Source: an uncultured Muribaculaceae bacterium (lineage in GTDB: Bacteria; Bacteroidota; Bacteroidia; Bacteroidales; Muribaculaceae). Taken from it: a stretch of 24,187 nt of DNA. Positions 13,066 through 22,403 of the stretch are shown here, piece by piece. Position 1 is the stretch's first letter; every line of letters begins with the position of its first letter. The notes under the pieces are model-generated. The model was not told where the DNA came from. It searched no databases and worked only from the letters and a program-made list of their open reading frames with translations. The position numbers and the translations under genes were made by a program. The DNA lies in assembly GCA_910583525.1 (NCBI GenBank), contig CAJTXL010000037.1:1-24187 (forward strand), written 5' to 3'.

Positions 13066-15267
13066 TTATATTATATTTCCGAATTGGCTGCCGTAATGGC
13101 GGTATCGCAGGACATCGAAAAGGAGCGGCAGCGATTTTGCCTCGGGGACGTTCTTCACAAGATAGTCGTAGCCTTTATCAGACGGGGCATCCTCTTCGAG
13201 GTGCGTCTTCCAATGGCTCTTGGCATCTTCATAAAGCTTCACTGCCTCGGCGCGCCGGCCCGTAATCCACTTGAGATAGGCGTAGTGCGTCAAGTTCGCG
13301 GCATTTTTTTCGGCCTGCGCAAACATTTCCTCGGCAAGTTCATAGTCGCCGGTAAGTGCCAAGGCCCAGGCAAGGTCGCCTTTTACGCTGTTGTCTCCGT
13401 CGGGCTTCAGATAATCGATGTTATGGTAAATGCTCACGGCATCGTCCCATCGACTTTCGGCCGCATAAGCGTTGGCAAGCATCTGCAACAGTTCCATATC
13501 GTCGGCTCTCGTTTCGGCCACCGGCTCCAATAGAGCGACAGCCTCTTCATGTTGCTCTGTCTCAGACATACATTGCGCCGCCCTCTTGACCGTCCACAAA
13601 TCATCAGGCTCCTCATCAAGTATGGCCTGATATATCTGAAGCGCGGAATACGGGCCTATTGCAATTTCTTCGGCAAAGCCCCATTTCTGCCAACGTGCCG
13701 ACGACAAGTCATAGTCATCGCTCTCGGCGAGAACTGAGTATACCGCCGAAGCGTCTTCGTAGCGTTTCGCATCGAAAAGAGCGTCGCCTATCTCTGCAAG
13801 ACGGTCGAGGTCACGGGCGAAAAATGCTTTATTGACGCGAAAACCCCTCGAGAGATTGTCGTTGAACTCGTTGCGCGACCTGAAGAGTCTGAAGAAACGG
13901 TATATGTTTTTGAATACGTTGTTTATAAGGAAACGCCTTCCGGCACCTGTCGAGGAAGCAAGAGCTTCCTGAAGCCCGTCGGAAGAATAAAGCGACATCA
14001 CCTGCTGCGACATGGCCGCAAGCGACGACGAACGCATAGGTTCGGGCATCTGCGCCATCGACAACACAAGGGCATACTTGTCGCTGTCGCATATCATGGG
14101 CATTTTCTCGAGCATATCGCAAAGAGCGGCACCCTCGCCGTCGACAACCGAGGCAAGCGCGCTATGGCCTGCATGGAAAGGCAAGAACCAGTTGGCCAAA
14201 GTATTGAAGAAATCGAAAGAACGCATCTTGCCGATAGTGCCCATAAAGACGTCTTCGCCTTTCTGCTGTGCCTCCATAAAACGTTTGATAGAGTCAAATC
14301 CGTCAGTTCCGATGTCAGAAGCGAGCCAATCGGAATTCATCATCGCCTCTTCAATCTTTTCGGGGTCAATGTCTTTCATCCGCGATTTCAGCGCGTCGCC
14401 GATTTCACGCAGATGTCCGCCCATATCCTGTTTGAATTTTTCAGAGACTTCGGCCGTGCCCATCGTACGCGCCCACTCAATGTAAATATCACCCAAATCG
14501 GAAGGCTGAACCTCCGAAAGCTGTTCGAGCATGTTGTCGCGCATCTCCGTGCAGCCATTGTCATCGACATGGTGCTCCAACGACAAAACAAGCCATACGG
14601 CTGCCGTTGCCGACAATGGAGCCTCATTCCCGGCGTGGATTTCCAAAAGCAAGTCGATAAGCGCCGCCGACGGATATGAGTTCAAGTTGAGACCAAGTGC
14701 ATTTACCCATAAGAGTCTGTCATAGAGCGGCAGCGAAGCGTCGGCAACTATGCTCGACAAAAGTACGGCGGTGTCACGCGACAAGGGATACTGTGTCCAA
14801 AGACGGTTGAAAATGTCGACCGAGATACGTTCGAGCCCCGAACGCCGCCTTGAGTCAGTAAGAGCGGCCGTATCCTTATTTATAGCGTCAAGTCCGGCAA
14901 TGTAATCGCTGACAAGAGTTTCCACGCTCTCCTCAGGACGAAGCTTGGCATAACGCAGCAATCCACTTCGCAATGTCTGTTTAGAACCGGCTTCAAGTTC
15001 GATTTCGATTCTATGGAGAAGTTCTTCAAAATCGCGGCGTATTTCAGCAAGTGAAATGTCGAGGTCAGCAACTTCATTGTTCGACGCAATAAAGCGCAAC
15101 ATATAGAAGAACTTGGCTTCGAGAGCCTCGGCATCTCTGTCGATAGAGGGGTCGGCCATTTTGGCTGCTGCCCTCAACTGCGAGAACGCCGCAGCATATC
15201 GGCCCTCGGCCAACATGCTTCGGGCCTGAAACACGGCGGTGCCGATATAATCGTCTTTATCGTTCAT
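13066..15267 (-). CDS. large cytoplasmic TPR-repeat protein
   Basis: A 733-residue soluble protein without a signal peptide or membrane helix. The N-terminal two thirds is helical and acidic and matches nothing I recognise. The last part (about 500-690) contains clear TPR-like units: AKRYEDASAVYSVLAES, ALQIYQAILDEEPDD, HEEAVALLEPVAETRADD, RWDDAVSIYHNIDYLKPDG and DYELAEEMFAQAEKN. Probably a protein-interaction scaffold. Its ATG overlaps the stop of the upstream YcxB-like membrane protein gene (ATGA), so the two are likely co-translated and may work together. It is the last gene of the M3 peptidase operon, followed by the palindromic element. Confidence 0.85.
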   Translation of the reverse strand: MNDKDDYIGTAVFQARSMLAEGRYAAAFSQLRAAAKMADPSIDRDAEALEAKFFYMLRFIASNNEVADLDISLAEIRRDFEELLHRIEIELEAGSKQTLRSGLLRYAKLRPEESVETLVSDYIAGLDAINKDTAALTDSRRRSGLERISVDIFNRLWTQYPLSRDTAVLLSSIVADASLPLYDRLLWVNALGLNLNSYPSAALIDLLLEIHAGNEAPLSATAAVWLVLSLEHHVDDNGCTEMRDNMLEQLSEVQPSDLGDIYIEWARTMGTAEVSEKFKQDMGGHLREIGDALKSRMKDIDPEKIEEAMMNSDWLASDIGTDGFDSIKRFMEAQQKGEDVFMGTIGKMRSFDFFNTLANWFLPFHAGHSALASVVDGEGAALCDMLEKMPMICDSDKYALVLSMAQMPEPMRSSSLAAMSQQVMSLYSSDGLQEALASSTGAGRRFLINNVFKNIYRFFRLFRSRNEFNDNLSRGFRVNKAFFARDLDRLAEIGDALFDAKRYEDASAVYSVLAESDDYDLSSARWQKWGFAEEIAIGPYSALQIYQAILDEEPDDLWTVKRAAQCMSETEQHEEAVALLEPVAETRADDMELLQMLANAYAAESRWDDAVSIYHNIDYLKPDGDNSVKGDLAWALALTGDYELAEEMFAQAEKNAANLTHYAYLKWITGRRAEAVKLYEDAKSHWKTHLEEDAPSDKGYDYLVKNVPEAKSLPLLFDVLRYRHYGSQFGNII

Positions 15268-15746
15268 GCGATATTGTCTAATGCTTCAGCCGGCAGAATG
15301 CCGACCGGAATGAGGAGAAAAGATATATTCATTTTATTCGGCTTTGACAAAGCCACCACCAGATAGCCAGACTGTTTTTCTACAGCCGCTATGGCATCGA
15401 AAGGGATTTCCAAAACATCTACCGCAGCGGCTTCGGAGCCGTCGTACGGATAAAAACTGAAAATAAGCCCGTTCTGCCCGACTTCGGCTTCCTGAGGCCT
15501 TAGGCGCCATTGCATCGACTTGTGCGCCGCAAGTGCGAACCAAGTAAAGGACAACACCATGGGCTGGACTATGAACAGCAACATTAGCAGCACATACCAA
15601 TAACGGCTGTCATAGCATCCGGCAATCGCCGGCACAAGCATAACGGCTGCTATAAGCCACCAAAAACGCCATAGGCGTTTCCGAACCTCGGCTTTGATAT
15701 AAGCCGAGGCCGGAACGGTATAGCGTTGGCTGACGGTAGCTTCCAT
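15264..15746 (-). CDS. small membrane protein, YcxB-like
   Basis: 160 residues with two adjacent transmembrane helices (about 26-45 and 49-70) and a beta-rich C-terminal part. Its pattern (GLIFSFYPYDGSE, then IPFDAIAAVEKQSGYLVVAL) resembles the YcxB-like/PH-like cytoplasmic domain. The family assignment is tentative and no function is known. It begins 9 nt after the M3 peptidase stop and overlaps the next gene by 4 bp, so it belongs to a three-gene operon. Confidence 0.75.
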   Translation of the reverse strand: MEATVSQRYTVPASAYIKAEVRKRLWRFWWLIAAVMLVPAIAGCYDSRYWYVLLMLLFIVQPMVLSFTWFALAAHKSMQWRLRPQEAEVGQNGLIFSFYPYDGSEAAAVDVLEIPFDAIAAVEKQSGYLVVALSKPNKMNISFLLIPVGILPAEALDNIA

Positions 15747-15755
15747 AAACTGCCG

Positions 15756-17894
15756 TCAATCTTTTTTCATCGGTGCTACAGTGGTGTGCGGCTCCGGTTT
15801 TATGCCGTCGCGGATAAGCAACGCATCGATTGTGGGGTCCTGTCCGCGGAAACGGCGGTATAGCTCCGACGGGTTTTCGGTGCCGCCACGGGTGAGGATA
15901 TTGCGACGGAAACTGTCGGCAGTAGCTTTGTCGAAAATGCCGTTCTGCTTGAAGAAAGCGAAGGCATCGGCGTCGAGGACTTCGGCCCACTTATAGCTGT
16001 AGTAACCGGCGGCATACCCACCCGAAAAGATGTGGCTGAACTGGGGCGATGTCATCGAGCCGGGAACATCTTCGGCAAAAATCCGTACGCTCTCAACAGC
16101 TTTTTTCTCGAATGAGGCTGCATCGTCGACCGGTGCGGTGATTGTATGCCATGCCATGTCGAGGTAGCCGAAGCCCAGCTGACGCATGCAGGCATAAGCG
16201 GCACCATAGCGCGACGAAGCTACGAGACGCTCTACAAGTTCGGCAGGGATAGGTTCGCCGGTCTTGTAGTGACGGGCAAAACCGTCGAGGAACTCTTTCT
16301 CTGTCAGATAGTTTTCATTAAACTGCGAAGGCAGCTCGACAAAGTCGCGGTAAACCGATGTTCCCGACAGCGAAGCATATTTCGTGTCGGCAAGCAAGCC
16401 GTGCAGCGAGTGACCGAATTCATGCAGGAATGTCTCAACCTCATAGGGCGTGAGCAAAGAAGGAGTATCGCCGGTAGGCTTGGTGAAATTCATCACAATC
16501 TGCACGTGCGGACGTGAGTTTACGCCGTTTTCGTCGATATACTGCTCTTTAAAGCTTGTCATCCATGCACCGGGACGTTTCGAGGCGCGAGGGAAGAAGT
16601 CGGTATAGAGCACACCGATAAAACGTCCGTCGGCATCGCTTACGTCATATGCCTTTACATCGGGGTGATAGACCTCGATAGAATCATTCTGCGTAAATTT
16701 AAGTCCGTAGAGCTTGGTGGCAAGACCGAACACCCCGTCGACCACCTTGTCGAGCTGAAAATAGGGGCGCAGAGCCTCCTCGTCGAAAGAATACTTTTCG
16801 GCTTTAAGCTTGTTGGAATAGTAGGAATAGTCCCACGGTTTTATGGTGACGGGCTTACCTTCGAGTTTCGAGGCGAAATCGGTCAGTTCGGCCATCTCGG
16901 CATCGAGAGCCGGGCGATAGGCATCACGCAAACGGTTCAAGAGGTCATAGACAGCATCGGGGTTCTGAGCCATAGTGCGCTGCAGCGAATGGGCGGCATA
17001 GTTCTTTCCGCCGAGAAGCTTCGCAATTTCGAGGCGCAGGGCGCTTATACGCTTGATGTTCTCCATGTTGGAATATTCGCCTTTCGTATTGCGTGAGGTA
17101 TAGAGTTTATACATGCGTTCACGAAGGTCGGGGCGCGACGAATATTTCATGAAGGCCATATATACGGGCTGGTCGAGCGTGAAAAGGTACTCGCCGTCGC
17201 GTCCTTTTTCTTTGGCGGCCTCAGCCGCAGCCACGACAGAACTTTCGGGAAGACCGGCCAAATCGTCTTTAGTCAGATACACCTCATATGTGTTGAGTTC
17301 TTTAAGCACGTTCTGGCCGAAAGCGGTGGTAAGGGCCGACAGCTCGGATGACAGCTTGCGGAATTTCTCGCGGTCTTCGCCTTGCAGATTGGCACCGGCA
17401 AGGGCAAAAGAATCGTAAGTCTTCTGAAGCAGCATTTCATCTTCCTTGTCGAGGTTGAAGAGTGCGCGGTTTTCGTAAACTTCTTTTATACGGCGCCACA
17501 AAGCCTCGTTGAGGATAATCGAGGTTGAATAGTCGCTCAATTTAGCCGAAGCCTCCATTGCGACATCCATCATTGCCGGGGTGGAATTCGCTTCAAGAAG
17601 AGCGTAAAACACGCCAAGCACTCGGTCAAGGTCTTTGCCACTGCGCTCGAGCGCCACGATGGTATTCTCAAAATCGGGGCGCGAACGCTGCTTTGTGATA
17701 GCATTGATTTCCTGCCGCGCCAATTCGATGCCTCGGTCTATGGCCGGCATCCATTGGCTGTCGTCGAACTGCGAAAACGGCGGCGTGCCGTGAACCGTAT
17801 CGAACGGTTTGTCAAATATATTTTCTGCCTGCGTCATAAATGAACTTGTCAGGATTGTGAATAATGTCAGTAATTTAACGATTTGCTTTTTCAT
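15756..17894 (-). CDS. M3 family metallopeptidase (dipeptidyl carboxypeptidase-like)
   Basis: A zinc metallopeptidase of the thimet-oligopeptidase/Dcp family (712 residues), exported by a signal peptide (MKKQIVKLLTLFTILTSSFMTQA). The zinc site is HEFGH at 491-495 with the third ligand Glu520 in FVELPSQ. SGGYAAGYYSYKWAEVLDADAF near 620-640 holds the substrate-binding Tyr/Gly loop typical of Dcp. It probably releases dipeptides from the C-termini of short peptides in the periplasm, part of peptide catabolism in these organisms. It is the first gene of an operon with a YcxB-like protein and a large TPR protein. rarA ends 59 nt upstream, and a near -7 motif lies in that gap. Confidence 0.95.
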   Translation of the reverse strand: MKKQIVKLLTLFTILTSSFMTQAENIFDKPFDTVHGTPPFSQFDDSQWMPAIDRGIELARQEINAITKQRSRPDFENTIVALERSGKDLDRVLGVFYALLEANSTPAMMDVAMEASAKLSDYSTSIILNEALWRRIKEVYENRALFNLDKEDEMLLQKTYDSFALAGANLQGEDREKFRKLSSELSALTTAFGQNVLKELNTYEVYLTKDDLAGLPESSVVAAAEAAKEKGRDGEYLFTLDQPVYMAFMKYSSRPDLRERMYKLYTSRNTKGEYSNMENIKRISALRLEIAKLLGGKNYAAHSLQRTMAQNPDAVYDLLNRLRDAYRPALDAEMAELTDFASKLEGKPVTIKPWDYSYYSNKLKAEKYSFDEEALRPYFQLDKVVDGVFGLATKLYGLKFTQNDSIEVYHPDVKAYDVSDADGRFIGVLYTDFFPRASKRPGAWMTSFKEQYIDENGVNSRPHVQIVMNFTKPTGDTPSLLTPYEVETFLHEFGHSLHGLLADTKYASLSGTSVYRDFVELPSQFNENYLTEKEFLDGFARHYKTGEPIPAELVERLVASSRYGAAYACMRQLGFGYLDMAWHTITAPVDDAASFEKKAVESVRIFAEDVPGSMTSPQFSHIFSGGYAAGYYSYKWAEVLDADAFAFFKQNGIFDKATADSFRRNILTRGGTENPSELYRRFRGQDPTIDALLIRDGIKPEPHTTVAPMKKD

Positions 17895-17953
17895 CTGTTT
17901 GAAATATGTTTATTCTTCTACTGCAAAAATTATGCCAAGGGACATCGGCACGG

Positions 17954-19243
17954 CTATGGTTCGGTATTACCGGTGCCCCAACGGGCGCGGTGGCGCTGCG
18001 CCATGACGTCTTCGGCCGGATTTGAGCATGGATGCCAGAAAGTCATACCCTCGATGGCGTCGGGACGGAACTGCTGGCGCACGAAATTACCGGGATAGTC
18101 GTGGGCGTAGAGATAGCTTTTGCCGTAGCCAAGCTTTTTCATAAGCGAAGTGGGCGCATTGCGCAGATGCAGAGGCACCGGCAGATTGCCCGAACGCTGC
18201 ACCTCGGCCAATGCGGCGTCTATGGCAAGATAAGCCGAGTTGCTTTTTGGCGATTGAGCCAGGTAAATGGCGCATTCAGACAAAGGGATACGTCCTTCAG
18301 GCATCCCGATTTTCTGTATCACTGAGAATGTTGTGTCGGCAATCAGCATGGCGTTGGGATTGGCAAGGCCGATGTCTTCCGAGGCGAGTATCACCATACG
18401 ACGGGCAATGAACTCGGGGTCTTCGCCACCTGCTATCATACGCGCCAACCAATAGACAGCGGCGTCGGGGTCGCTGCCGCGTATGCTCTTGATGAAGGCT
18501 GAGATGATGTCGTAGTGCATCTCGCCGTTCTTGTCGTAGGCCTGCGGATTTTCCTGAAGACGTTCGGTTATTACCTTGTCGTTTATCACAATGTCCTGCC
18601 CCAATGGAGTGGACTGCTCAAGAAGGTCGAGTATGTTCAGCAGCTTGCGTGCATCACCGCCGGCATAGCGGAACAGCGCGGCAGTTTCCTCGACTTTGAC
18701 ATTGAGCTGCGAGAGTATCTCGTCGCCGTGGATGGCGCGGTCGAGAAGCGTCTGCAAATCTTCCTCTTCGAGAGGTTTGAGCGTATATACCTGTGCCCTC
18801 GACAGCAAGGGACGTATGACTTCGAACGACGGGTTTTCGGTAGTCGCACCGATAAGGGTTACGGTTCCGTTCTCGACAGCGCCGAGGAGGCTATCCTGCT
18901 GCGACTTGCTAAATCGGTGTATTTCGTCGATAAAAAGTATCGGGCGCCCCTGCGAGAACATGCCCGACATCTCTTTTTGGGCACGCTCGATGACATCACG
19001 CACATCCTTCACCCCCGACGTCACCGCAGACAAAGTGAAAAAGGCGCTTTTGGTCGTATTGGCTATGATGCGTGCAAGGGTAGTCTTTCCCACTCCCGGA
19101 GGTCCCCACAAGATAAACGACGATACACGGCCGGAATCTATCATCCGGCGTATTATGCCTTCAGGCCCCACAAGGTGGCGCTGACCTATATATTGGTCTA
19201 AAGTCTGCGGTCTAAGCCGCTCGGCAAGTGGTTGGGTTGACAT
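17954..19243 (-). CDS. rarA: replication-associated recombination protein A (RarA/MgsA)
   Basis: A AAA+ ATPase related to clamp-loader subunits and RuvB that acts at stalled replication forks. The 429-residue protein is the usual length. Walker A is GPPGVGKTT (47-55), Walker B FIDEIH (104-109), sensor 1 GATTENPSF, and the arginine-finger region PLLSRAQVY. The C-terminal part carries the helical tetramerisation domain, with SDPDAAVYWLARM and ASEDIGLANP. The N-terminal PLAERLRPQTLDQYIGQ is a strong family signature and supports the ATG at 19243. It lies downstream of the PstS-like/TPR genes, separated by a terminator-like hairpin. Confidence 0.97.
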   Translation of the reverse strand: MSTQPLAERLRPQTLDQYIGQRHLVGPEGIIRRMIDSGRVSSFILWGPPGVGKTTLARIIANTTKSAFFTLSAVTSGVKDVRDVIERAQKEMSGMFSQGRPILFIDEIHRFSKSQQDSLLGAVENGTVTLIGATTENPSFEVIRPLLSRAQVYTLKPLEEEDLQTLLDRAIHGDEILSQLNVKVEETAALFRYAGGDARKLLNILDLLEQSTPLGQDIVINDKVITERLQENPQAYDKNGEMHYDIISAFIKSIRGSDPDAAVYWLARMIAGGEDPEFIARRMVILASEDIGLANPNAMLIADTTFSVIQKIGMPEGRIPLSECAIYLAQSPKSNSAYLAIDAALAEVQRSGNLPVPLHLRNAPTSLMKKLGYGKSYLYAHDYPGNFVRQQFRPDAIEGMTFWHPCSNPAEDVMAQRHRARWGTGNTEP

Positions 19244-19268
19244 TTACGCTTATTTGAAATAGACAACA

Positions 19269-19297
19269 GAGGGCTTCCACAATCCGCAGAAGCCCTC
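19269..19297 (-). terminator. terminator-like hairpin after the TPR gene
   Basis: GAGGGCTTC (19269-19277) and GAAGCCCTC (19289-19297) form a perfect 9-bp stem with an 11-nt loop. On the minus strand it follows the TPR gene stop and precedes a T-rich but interrupted tail (TGTTGTCTATTTC). It probably weakens read-through into rarA. Confidence 0.6.
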
Positions 19298-19316
19298 CGC
19301 CTATGGTTGGTGCCGT

Positions 19317-20942
19317 TTATTCGGCTTTTGCTGTCGGATTAAGCAATTCCTTCACTTTATTGTACTTGTCAGTGAACAAGGCCTGCTTGTCTTTGTCAAC
19401 ATTAAAGTTTGCGTAGTACATGATTTCAAACGAGTAAGCCTCGCGATACATGTCCAAAGCATTGTTGGCATTTGCCGGGTTCATGTTCTCGGGGTCTGCG
19501 TCGAGCAGTTCGAGCATCTTGTCGTAAGCCTCGATAGCCTTGGCGTCGGGCTTCTTCTCGTTAGCGGCGATGAACAGACGTCCCTGACGCTGGAAGAACA
19601 ACGGATTTGCCTGAGCACGGTCGATGACCTGACCGACATATTCAAGACCTCGGGCAGCAAGTTCTTTTGCCTGTATTGAATCGGATGCGTTGAGGGCGGC
19701 GTTGAGGTAGCGTCCCGACATGCCGAAGAGGTCGTTGAGCGAAGGGTTATCCTGCAATTTGAGGTATGCGTCGTATGCTTCAGCACTCTTGGCGTAGTCT
19801 TTGTTCTGCGAATATACCGTAGAAAGGTTTTTGAGCAGGTCGCCGTTCTTGGGGTCGCGTTCGGCGGCAATTTCATATTGCACTACAGCGAGTGAATCCT
19901 GTCCGGCACCGGTAAGGGCTTCGGCATAAGTCACATAGTCGTTAGTGGTGAAGTTTCCACCGGCGTTATCGGCAAAGAACTTGGCGGCATTATCGACCGC
20001 GGCGGCATAGTCTTTCATCGCAGTCTGGTCGAGGAAACGTATACGTTGCATCAGGAAGTTCGACGGGTCCTGAGCCAGTATCTGATTAGCCACATTGAGC
20101 GACTCGGGATATTTTTCGCCCCAATAGAGAAGCACGGCGTAACGGGCCTTGTCTTCGGGGAAGTGGTTGGGGTTCTGTATGTATTTGCCGTAAAGGTCAG
20201 AGGCTTTTTTCCAATGGTCGGCAAGGAAGTACTTCTCGGCAAGTTCTCGCTGAGCCATGGCCGAGTTGGGCTGCTTGGCAAGGAGCTCTTCGAGTTTCTG
20301 AATGCCGTAGTTCTTATTCACATAGAAATAGGCGTTGGCATATTTCACATAACCCTCAGAGTTGGTGGGGTCGTTGAAAATAGCGTTCTCGTATTTTGCT
20401 GCGGCTGCGCCGTAGTCTTTGGCGTCGCTGAGCATGTCGCCTTCAAGAATATAGATAGACGGGTCTTGGTTCTTGGAGTCCTTACGGGCTTTATCGATAT
20501 TCTTCTGTATCTCCTTGGCATAGAGCACCGGGTCGGCATTGTAGTATGCACGTGCGATTGCTATGGTGAGGTCGGCATTCTTTTTTGCAAGTTTGCCGGC
20601 TTCTTTGAAATAGTCGGCAGCCGACGAGGCATTGCCGTTGAGAAGGTCGAGAGCACCGAGGCCTACATAGTTGTAGCCGTTTGCGGGGTCGAGGTCGCGG
20701 CCTTTTTCAAAATATGCCTTGGCGGCATCTTTTTCGCCTTTGGCAAGCGCAACCTGGCCCAGATAATAGTTTGCGAGGGCCTTGTCGGTAGAAGCATCAT
20801 TGAGGGTGCGTTCGAGAATCGTACGCGCATTGTCGTATTGGCCGGCTTTGTAGTATTCAATGCCGTCTTTGTAGCCTTGAGTCTGCGCAGAAGCCAAAAG
20901 GCCGCCGGCGAGAGCCAAAGATAAGAAAAGTTTAAATTTCAT
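19317..20942 (-). CDS. exported TPR-repeat protein
   Basis: A 541-residue periplasmic protein. The signal peptide (MKFKLFLSLALAGGLLASAQ) is followed by TPR units along nearly all its length, for example YKDGIEYYKAGQYDNARTIL, ALANYYLGQVALAKGEKDAAK, YGAAAAKYENAIFNDPTN, DSLAVVQYEIAAERDPKNGD and YAKSAEAYDAYLKLQ. No enzymatic motif is seen. It is 52 nt downstream of the PstS-like lipoprotein gene. From memory, such a pair commonly ends ExbB/ExbD/TonB operons in Bacteroidales, suggesting a scaffold linked to outer-membrane energy transduction. That role is inference. Confidence 0.88.
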   Translation of the reverse strand: MKFKLFLSLALAGGLLASAQTQGYKDGIEYYKAGQYDNARTILERTLNDASTDKALANYYLGQVALAKGEKDAAKAYFEKGRDLDPANGYNYVGLGALDLLNGNASSAADYFKEAGKLAKKNADLTIAIARAYYNADPVLYAKEIQKNIDKARKDSKNQDPSIYILEGDMLSDAKDYGAAAAKYENAIFNDPTNSEGYVKYANAYFYVNKNYGIQKLEELLAKQPNSAMAQRELAEKYFLADHWKKASDLYGKYIQNPNHFPEDKARYAVLLYWGEKYPESLNVANQILAQDPSNFLMQRIRFLDQTAMKDYAAAVDNAAKFFADNAGGNFTTNDYVTYAEALTGAGQDSLAVVQYEIAAERDPKNGDLLKNLSTVYSQNKDYAKSAEAYDAYLKLQDNPSLNDLFGMSGRYLNAALNASDSIQAKELAARGLEYVGQVIDRAQANPLFFQRQGRLFIAANEKKPDAKAIEAYDKMLELLDADPENMNPANANNALDMYREAYSFEIMYYANFNVDKDKQALFTDKYNKVKELLNPTAKAE

Positions 20943-20994
20943 TTTGCGGTTTGGGTTTATTTTGATTATTACTTTTTCCTGTTTTTGCCGAATG

Positions 20995-22011
20995 CTACTG
21001 CCGTTCGGGAAGCTCGACCTGCTGTACGCTCACACGCGCCGGAAGTATGCCTGTCTTCATTATGATTTTCTGTCCTATAGGGCCTGTAACGAATGAATAG
21101 AAGCCTCCGGCGACATTCGATGTCGATGCCGTGGTTATCATGTATATCTGACGGAACAAGGGATATGAGCCGTCGAAAATATATTGCTGATAAGGCTTGT
21201 ATGCCGTAACTTCGTTGTCGCGGTTCACCTTGAGCACCTTTACCTTGTCGGTAAGCGTGGCTCCCATCACCGCACCGTCAGCAAGGACGCTTTCGGCGAG
21301 CTCTTCGCGGCTCATGTCGGCCGAATCCATGTCGGACGTTATCCAGCTCACGCCAAGCACACCGATGGCATTGACATTATTCTCTACGATTTTGAACACT
21401 TCGGGTATCGACCCCGCGGAGTAGACATTCGGGCCGAGGGGCTTGCCATGCAGAAGCGAGTCGGTGAGGAATGTAGCAAGCGACGAGCCGGTCTGGTCGA
21501 GCACGACGTTGATTTTGCCGAGTTCGGAAGGCTCAAGGTCGTTCCACTGCGACGACTCGCCCGACATGATGTCGGCAAGCTCGCTCACAGTAAGCTTCTC
21601 GCACGTGTTCTTAGGATTTACGATAAAGGCTACGGCGTCTACCGCGATTTTTGATGAGCGGACATTGATGTTCGCTCCACGTTCTTTTTTATATTTCGAC
21701 TTGAGCGCACGTTTCTCTTCGGGGGTGAGGTCGCGCGATATGACTATACTGCGTGTGTTGAGGCTGAACAGCGAGTCGAGAGCCTCTGCCTGAGTGCCAT
21801 AGCGCACAAGGATATGTGCGTCGGGATACTGGTATTCGAAGACGTCGACCTCCTGGTTGAAAATGTTTTCAAAAGTATTGTCGCACACCATCGTGGTAGT
21901 GCCCGAGGTAGATGAGTGAGGGTCTTTCTCATATTTGAGACAAGACGTGCCGGCAACGGCCATGGAAACGGCTACAGCTGCGGCAAGCACGGAATATCGA
22001 CTGTTCTTCAT
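20995..22011 (-). CDS. PstS-like substrate-binding lipoprotein
   Basis: A 338-residue exported protein with a signal ending in VAGTSC, a lipobox-like site (Cys24), then a periplasmic-binding-protein fold of the PstS type. Features include the N-terminal VCDNTFENIFNQEVDVFEYQYPDAHI, the VDAVAFIVNPKN strand, LTVSELADIMSG and DQTGSSLATFL. The Thr/Ser-rich sites where PstS contacts phosphate are only partly recognisable. No pstC, pstA, pstB or phoU is nearby, so it need not serve phosphate import. I start at the ATG at 22011; the frame can be extended to a TTG at 22032. It is 13 nt downstream of the small membrane protein gene. Confidence 0.87.
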   Translation of the reverse strand: MKNSRYSVLAAAVAVSMAVAGTSCLKYEKDPHSSTSGTTTMVCDNTFENIFNQEVDVFEYQYPDAHILVRYGTQAEALDSLFSLNTRSIVISRDLTPEEKRALKSKYKKERGANINVRSSKIAVDAVAFIVNPKNTCEKLTVSELADIMSGESSQWNDLEPSELGKINVVLDQTGSSLATFLTDSLLHGKPLGPNVYSAGSIPEVFKIVENNVNAIGVLGVSWITSDMDSADMSREELAESVLADGAVMGATLTDKVKVLKVNRDNEVTAYKPYQQYIFDGSYPLFRQIYMITTASTSNVAGGFYSFVTGPIGQKIIMKTGILPARVSVQQVELPERQ

Positions 22012-22024
22012 TTGTCTTCTGCTT

Positions 22025-22282
22025 TCAATCAATACCTTTTATCTGGCGGTAGGCACGCCAAAATCCATAAACGACAAGTACGGAGCCTACAACATATCGC
22101 GTCCAGGCCCAGTCGCCGCCCCAATCAAAGAAGTTAATCAGGAGCAGAATGCCCATGCCCACATAGATTATAATCATTATGATGCCGAAAATGGCACGCA
22201 TGACGGAATTTGCACCGCCTGCGGCACTCTGCTGACGCTCACGCCGGCGTTCTTCGGGTGTAGGGATGTTGTTGTCGCTCAT
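22025..22282 (-). CDS. small two-helix membrane protein
   Basis: 85 residues: a charged, probably cytoplasmic N-terminus (TPEERRRERQQS), a first helix at about 29-48 (AIFGIIMIIIYVGMGILLLI), a short loop with FFDWGGDWAW, and a second helix at about 62-77. No named domain. Its stop lies 13 nt before the PstS-like lipoprotein start, so it leads the three-gene operon. I recall a similar small protein in Bacteroidales TonB-type operons, but that is memory, not something visible here. Confidence 0.8.
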   Translation of the reverse strand: MSDNNIPTPEERRRERQQSAAGGANSVMRAIFGIIMIIIYVGMGILLLINFFDWGGDWAWTRYVVGSVLVVYGFWRAYRQIKGID

Positions 22283-22317
22283 AATATTCTGTCTTTTTAG
22301 GTTAAATGTTTCAGACG

Positions 22318-22371
22318 ATACGCAGAAGCGTATGCTTCATATATTTTTTAACACTTCAAGACTTTGAAAGT
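22318..22371 (-). promoter_or_regulatory. two hairpins in the leader of the PstS-like operon
   Basis: On the minus strand ACTTTCAA-AGTC-TTGAAGT (22353-22371, one bulged T) and ATACGC-TTCT-GCGTAT (22318-22333) are small stem-loops in the predicted leader of about 115 nt. They could affect RNA stability or translation. No known riboswitch is recognised. Confidence 0.3.
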
Positions 22372-22403
22372 TCACTAATGGCATGCCTGGTTTAATTTAG
22401 CCG

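Noticed and set aside
20046..20924. 292-codon open frame on the plus strand
   Set aside because: Antisense to the exported TPR gene. The hydrophobic, repetitive translation reflects the repeat coding sequence on the other strand.
20995..22011. Phosphate ABC importer component
   Set aside because: Fold is PstS-like, but no pstC/pstA/pstB/phoU is present and context differs, so I did not name it pstS.
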